DNA of 64,000 nucleotides. Source: Arthrobacter sp. U41 (GTDB taxonomy: Bacteria > Actinomycetota > Actinomycetes > Actinomycetales > Micrococcaceae). A program made the position numbers and the translations under genes. Under the pieces are notes generated by a model. That model saw only the letters and a list, made by a program, of their open reading frames with translations, was not told the DNA's origin and made no database searches. Below, piece after piece: positions 59,928 through 64,000 of this stretch. Within the stretch, counting starts at the first letter, position 1, and every line of letters begins with the position of its first letter. Location of the stretch: contig NZ_CP015732.1 of assembly GCF_001750145.1 (NCBI RefSeq), positions 1,860,001 through 1,924,000 of the forward strand, given 5' to 3'.

Positions 59928-61385
59928 TCAGAGCCCGTATTCCTCGAGCAGGCGCAGCCAGACCTCGCTGATCGTGGGGTAGGAGGGCACGGCGTGCCAC
60001 AGCCGGTCCAGCGGCACCTCGCCGACGATGGCGATGGTGGCGGCATGGAGCAGCTCGGCCACGTCCGGCCCCGCGAAAGTGGCGCCCAGCAGTACCCGGC
60101 GGTCCTCATCGACCACCAGCTGGACCCAGCCCTCGTACCGCTCGGCGTGCAGTGAGGATCCGGCGACCTGGATGGGCAGTTCCACGGACGACGCCCTGAA
60201 TCCGTCCCGTTCCGCCTGCTGCACCGTCCGGCCCACATTGGCCAGTTCCGGATCGGTGAAGACGACGTTGGGAATGGCATGGTCGTTGGCCGTCCGGGCG
60301 TAGCGGCTCCACGGGGCGGCCTCGCCGTTGAGTTCGCCACTGGCCCGGGCGGCAATGGCGTCGCCCGTGGCGCGCGCCTCATACTTGCCCTGATGGGTCA
60401 GCATGACCCTTCCGGCGGCGTCGCCCGCGGCGTACAGCCACGGATCGACGTCGTTCCCGGTGCCGCCCGCAACCAGGCCCGTGGAGTCGGTGCTGAGCCG
60501 CAGTTCCTTCCCTTCCGCGGCGGCGAGGCCCACACGCTCCAGACCGATTCCTTCGAGCGCGGGATGCCGGCCGGTGGTGACCAGGAGCTTGTCCGCCGTC
60601 ACCGTCCCGCCGCCATCAAGTTCGAGGGTGACGGAGCCCTCGTCGTTCTCGCGAACGTTCCTGGTGCCGGTGCGGAGACGGAGATGGACGCCGTCCGCGC
60701 GCAGCCCGGCGGCAACCAGCGTGGCTGCCTCTTCCGGGAAGGCGCCCAGCAGGCCGCCGCGCGCCACCAGGGTCACCGAGGCGCCGAGTCGGGCGAAAGC
60801 CTGGGCGAGTTCGGTGCCGGCCACCCCGCCGCCGAGGACCGCCAGCCGGCCCGGGATCTCGCGCGCGGACGTCGCTTCCCTCGTGGTCCAGTAGTCCACG
60901 TCGGCCAGTCCGTCGATGGGCGGCGCCGTTGGCGAGGAGCCCGTGGCCAGCACGACGGCGTGCCGGGCCGTGAGCGCGTAGCTGTTCCCGTCCAGGCCCG
61001 CGACCTCAACCTTCCGGGTGTCCGTGATCCAGCCGTGGCCGCGGATCAGCTCTATCCCGGTGTCCTGGACCCACGTGGCCTGGCTGTCGTCCTGCCAGTT
61101 GGACGTGAAGTGGTCGCGGCGTTTGAGTACCGCGGCGGCGTCCAGGGTCCGGGTGACGGCTTCCCTGGCGCCGGGCACTGCCTGTGCGCCGTGGAGTGCG
61201 GTGCCCGGGCGAAGCAGCGCCTTGGAGGGCATGCAGGCCCAGTAGGAGCACTCGCCGCCCACCAGTTCCGCCTCGATCAGCACTGCGGTCAGCCCGCCCT
61301 GCACCACCCGGTCCGCCACATTCTCGCCCACGGCGCCGGCGCCGATCACAATGACATCGAATTCCCGTTCAAGCTGTGCCGTCAT
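59928..61385 (-). CDS. FAD-dependent pyridine nucleotide-disulfide oxidoreductase
   Basis: 485 aa. FAD site FDVIVIGAGAVGENVA; redox-active disulfide GGECSYWACMPSKALL (CxxxxC); NAD(P) site RLAVLGGGVAGTELAQAFARLG; FAD-binding AAGDAAGRVMLTHQG; dimerisation-domain end YPTISEVWLRLLEEYG, where classic members have HPT-x-SE. Similar to dihydrolipoamide dehydrogenase, mycothione reductase and mercuric-reductase-like proteins; the substrate cannot be fixed. Divergent from the FadR-type regulator across about 110 bp, so a regulator-target pair is possible. Confidence 0.9.
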   Translation of the reverse strand: MTAQLEREFDVIVIGAGAVGENVADRVVQGGLTAVLIEAELVGGECSYWACMPSKALLRPGTALHGAQAVPGAREAVTRTLDAAAVLKRRDHFTSNWQDDSQATWVQDTGIELIRGHGWITDTRKVEVAGLDGNSYALTARHAVVLATGSSPTAPPIDGLADVDYWTTREATSAREIPGRLAVLGGGVAGTELAQAFARLGASVTLVARGGLLGAFPEEAATLVAAGLRADGVHLRLRTGTRNVRENDEGSVTLELDGGGTVTADKLLVTTGRHPALEGIGLERVGLAAAEGKELRLSTDSTGLVAGGTGNDVDPWLYAAGDAAGRVMLTHQGKYEARATGDAIAARASGELNGEAAPWSRYARTANDHAIPNVVFTDPELANVGRTVQQAERDGFRASSVELPIQVAGSSLHAERYEGWVQLVVDEDRRVLLGATFAGPDVAELLHAATIAIVGEVPLDRLWHAVPSYPTISEVWLRLLEEYGL

Positions 61386-61492
61386 GGCAAAAGCCTACGC
61401 CCGGGGCCTCGCCGCTGAGCCTCGCCCGAAGCCCTTTGCAGGACGTGGGACCACGGTTACTGTTGGGAACATACTTGGGGGAGGGCAGGGCG

Positions 61493-62278
61493 ATGACGGC
61501 AGGCAACTTGACTGCGGGCAGTGTGGGCGCAGGCGGCACGGCGGGGGGCGCTGCCGGCGGGTCCATGCCGCAGGCGAGATTCAGTGCGCAGGCCAGGCTG
61601 AGGGCGCTTCAGACGGACATCATGGACCTGATCCTGGCGCGGGAGCTGGAAGCAGGGGATCCGCTGCCGACCGAGCATGAGCTCGCCGCCGTGCTGGGCG
61701 TCGGCCGGAACACCTTGCGGGAATCCCTGAAGGTACTCCAGGCACTGGGTGTCATTGAAATCCGTCATGGTTTCGGCATGTTCGTGGCCCCGAGAAATTT
61801 TGACGCCCTCACCGATGGCCTCACGTTCCGTGGCCGGTTGTCGCTGCGCCATCACGGTCAGGAAGCGCTGCAGCTCGTGGGCGTCAGGCAGGCGCTGGAG
61901 GCCGGGCTGATTGCGGGCGCCATGGACCTGATGACCCCGGAGCATCTGATGGCCGTCGAGGAATCCGTGATCCGGATGGAGGCCCTGGCCGGCGCCGGGG
62001 AGAACTTCGTCGAAGCGGACGCCCAGTTCCACCGCAGGCTGTTCGAGCCGCTCAACAACGAGCTGCTGGTCAGTCTGCTCGATGTCTTCTGGCAGGTCTA
62101 CCGCCGGCTCTACGTTGAGCTGGGCGGTGCGGCAGGAATCGACCTCCTTGCAGCAGCCGGCCTGCACCGGGGGATCTACGATGCCGTCTCGACCGGGGAC
62201 AAGGTTCTCGCTGCCCACCGGCTCAACAGCCACTTCGATGCTATGCGGCTCCGGATCAGCCAGGCCGTCTCGCCGTAG
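61493..62278 (+). CDS. FadR-type GntR regulator (FCD domain)
   Basis: 261 aa from ATG 61493, with GGGGGAGGG just upstream; the longer frame has no support. Winged helix about residues 33-90: GDPLPTEHELAAVLGVGRNTLRESLKVLQALGVIEIRHGFGMFV. FCD domain with metal/ligand residues in EADAQFHRRLFE, LHRGIYDAV and HRLNSHFDAM. FCD regulators sense organic acids or sugar acids. A strong bidirectional terminator follows. Confidence 0.9.
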   Translation: MTAGNLTAGSVGAGGTAGGAAGGSMPQARFSAQARLRALQTDIMDLILARELEAGDPLPTEHELAAVLGVGRNTLRESLKVLQALGVIEIRHGFGMFVAPRNFDALTDGLTFRGRLSLRHHGQEALQLVGVRQALEAGLIAGAMDLMTPEHLMAVEESVIRMEALAGAGENFVEADAQFHRRLFEPLNNELLVSLLDVFWQVYRRLYVELGGAAGIDLLAAAGLHRGIYDAVSTGDKVLAAHRLNSHFDAMRLRISQAVSP

Positions 62279-62323
62279 CGGAGTCCGGCCCAATGCCGCC
62301 GTCGGGTGTTCTCCGGGTTAAAC

Positions 62324-62359
62324 AAAAGATCCGCACCGGCGGGCCGGTGCGGATCTTTT
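62324..62359. terminator. Bidirectional terminator between fadR-type gene and tRNA-Arg
   Basis: Perfect 16-bp stem (62324-62339 with 62344-62359), 4-nt loop, followed by TTTTTCT on the plus strand and GATCTTTTGTTT on the minus strand. Works for both converging transcripts. Confidence 0.92.
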
Positions 62360-62365
62360 TCTCTG

Positions 62366-62439
<74 letters not shown>

Positions 62440-62537
62440 ATTCTCGGCTCTTGGAACTTCTCGCTCCCCGAACCTCGAATTACTTTACGCGAGGTGGGGC
62501 CATAGTTACAAATCGAAACGTGTGTAATCTAGCCGAC

Positions 62538-62565
62538 TAGACCGGTCTACGTGACCTTGGTCACA
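62538..62565. promoter_or_regulatory. Operator sites upstream of pckG (palindrome and CRP/GlxR-like site)
   Basis: TAGACCGGTCTA (62538-62549) is a perfect 12-bp palindrome. Directly after it, CGTGACCTTGGTCACA (62550-62565) matches the CRP/GlxR consensus TGTGA-N6-TCACA in 9 of 10 fixed positions. Both lie 150-180 bp before the pckG start, in a gene-free 276-bp leader. Confidence 0.6.
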
Positions 62566-62715
62566 AAAAGGGCCCTGTTCATGCCGCAGATTCCTTGCAT
62601 TTCCGGGGTTTTTGATTTCCAGGTCCCCGGACGTCCCATGTCTGGGCCCGATTTTGGGGGGTGATCTAGCCCTACATTTAGGACACACGACTGAACCCGA
62701 GGAAGGGAACCGTAA

Positions 62716-64000
62716 TGGGAGATCTGGCGCGACTGCCGTTGCTTGAAAAAGCACCCACCACACATGCCGGCCTGCTGGCATGGGTTGAAGAGGTAGCTGG
62801 GCTGACCCAGCCGGACCGGATCCACTGGGTAGACGGCTCTGAGGAAGAGAACACCCGGCTTACGGACGAGCTGGTCGCCGCGGGCACGCTGACCCGCCTC
62901 AACGAGAAGCTGTTCCCCAAGTCTTTCGCTGCATTCTCTGACCCCGCCGATGTGGCCCGCGTCGAGGAGCAGACTTTTATCTGCTCCGAGAACGAACGTG
63001 ATGCCGGTTTCACCAACAACTGGATGGCTCCGGCGGAGATGAAGGAGAAGCTGCGCGGCCTCTTCAGCGGTTCCATGCGCGGCCGCACCATGTATGTCAT
63101 CCCGTTCGTCATGGGCCACCTTGACGCCGAGGATCCCAAATTTGGCGTGGAGATCACGGACAGCGCCTACGTTGTCGCCTCCATGCGCATCATGGCCACG
63201 ATCGGCACCAACGTCCTGGACAAGATCACCGCCACGAACGCATTCTTTGTCCCGGCATTGCACTCCCTGGGCGCACCGCTGGCCCCCGGACAGGCCGACG
63301 TCGCGTGGCCCTGCAACCCGGACAAGTGGATCGTGCACTTCCCCGAAGAGCGCTCCATCTGGTCCTTCGGCTCCGGCTACGGCGGCAACGCCCTGTTGGG
63401 CAAGAAGTGCTACGCCCTGCGCATCGCCTCGGTAATGGCCCGCGACGAGGACTGGCTGGCTGAGCACATGCTGATCCTCAAGCTCACCTCGCCTGAAAAG
63501 AAGGCGTACTACATCTCCGCGGCCTTCCCGTCGGCCTGCGGCAAGACCAACCTCGCCCTGCTGGACCCGGCCATTGAAGGCTGGGAAGTCGAAACCCTCG
63601 GTGACGACATCACCTGGATGCGGATCGGCAAGGAGGGCGAACTGCGCGCCACCAACCCGGAAGCCGGCCTCTTCGGCGTCGCGCCGGGCACCGGCTGGGG
63701 CACCAACCCCAACGCCATGCGCGCCATCGCCAAGGGCCACAGCATCTTCACCAACGTGGCCCTCACGGACGACGGGGGTGTGTGGTGGGAGGGCATGACC
63801 GACGAGACTCCCGCGCACCTGACTGACTGGCAGGGCAACTCCTGGACGCCTGATTCGGACAAGCCCGCAGCCCACCCGAACTCGCGGTTCTGCACGCCGA
63901 TTTCCCAGGTCGACATGCTGGCCGAGGAGTACTACAACCCGGAAGGCGTGGAGCTCTCCGCGATCCTGTTCGGCGGGCGCCGTAAGACCACGGTTCCCCT
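62716..64000 (+). CDS. pckG: Phosphoenolpyruvate carboxykinase (GTP), N-terminal part (3' end outside window)
   Basis: Forms PEP from oxaloacetate and GTP, the first committed step of gluconeogenesis. ATG 62716 with GAGGAAGGG 7 bases before. Open to the window edge, 428 codons out of about 610. Family blocks: [31 protein letters not shown], the kinase-1a P-loop [13 protein letters not shown], the metal-binding GDDITWM, and the [14 protein letters not shown] loop. Together with ppc and ppsA in this window it covers the PEP-oxaloacetate-pyruvate node. Confidence 0.97.

Overview
The window looks like chromosomal DNA of a high-G+C actinobacterium of the Arthrobacter/Pseudarthrobacter group (Micrococcaceae). 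This rests on the strong GC codon bias, frequent GTG starts, actinobacterial gene pairs (lhr with a MPEGDS-type nei; a MocR regulator with a YczE-like membrane protein), a c-di-AMP riboswitch in front of a cell-wall hydrolase, and a GTP-type PEP carboxykinase. The genus is inferred from protein character, not from a search.

Layout. (1) 1-18.2 kb is core-like: the 3' part of ppc, a DedA protein, an RluA-type pseudouridine synthase, an ArsR/SRPBCC pair, MocR/YczE, nei2-lhr, a DUF4232-type lipoprotein, and ppsA with its regulator gene ppsR. (2) 18.2-41.4 kb is an accessory, heavily rearranged region. It holds a DJ-1/PfpI protein, pieces of serine resolvases, a rearranged piece of thiC, an iron-box-controlled adenylation/carrier/acyltransferase fusion, SRPBCC membrane paralogues, an IS3-family element whose orfB is split by a three-recombinase (RIT) element, decayed IS110 copies, and a metabolic block (aldo/keto reductase, ornithine cyclodeaminase family, PucR regulator, MFS transporter). 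Its right edge touches the 3' end of tRNA-Ser(CGA). (3) 41.5-64 kb is core-like again: a dehydrogenase/pterin-synthase-like/glycosyltransferase trio, an HTH_42 protein, tadA, PAP2, upp, a c-di-AMP-controlled transglycosylase, a two-component system, an orphan winged-helix protein, dodecin, a SixA-like phosphatase, an EamA exporter, a TetR/YhgE/degenerate-ABC operon, a flavin disulfide oxidoreductase, a FadR-type regulator, tRNA-Arg(ACG), and the 5' part of pckG.

How parts work together. PEP carboxylase, PEP synthase with its bifunctional regulator, and PEP carboxykinase all act at the PEP-pyruvate-oxaloacetate node, and pckG has a CRP/GlxR-like site upstream. Lhr and Nei2 overlap and probably act together in DNA repair. 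TadA edits A34 of exactly the tRNA-Arg(ACG) encoded 16 kb away. The accessory region records several rounds of insertion: SRPBCC duplication, IS3 insertion, RIT insertion into IS3 (removing the RIT element plus one 4-bp repeat rejoins orfB), IS110 decay, and a serine resolvase whose two ends now lie on either side of the iron-regulated fusion gene.

The strongest candidates for something undescribed are the iron-box A-T-acyltransferase gene (20573-23175), the pterin-synthase-like/glycosyltransferase cluster with altered active sites (41693-44445), and the operon pairing a YhgE/Pip protein with a catalytically degenerate ABC ATPase (56396-59869).
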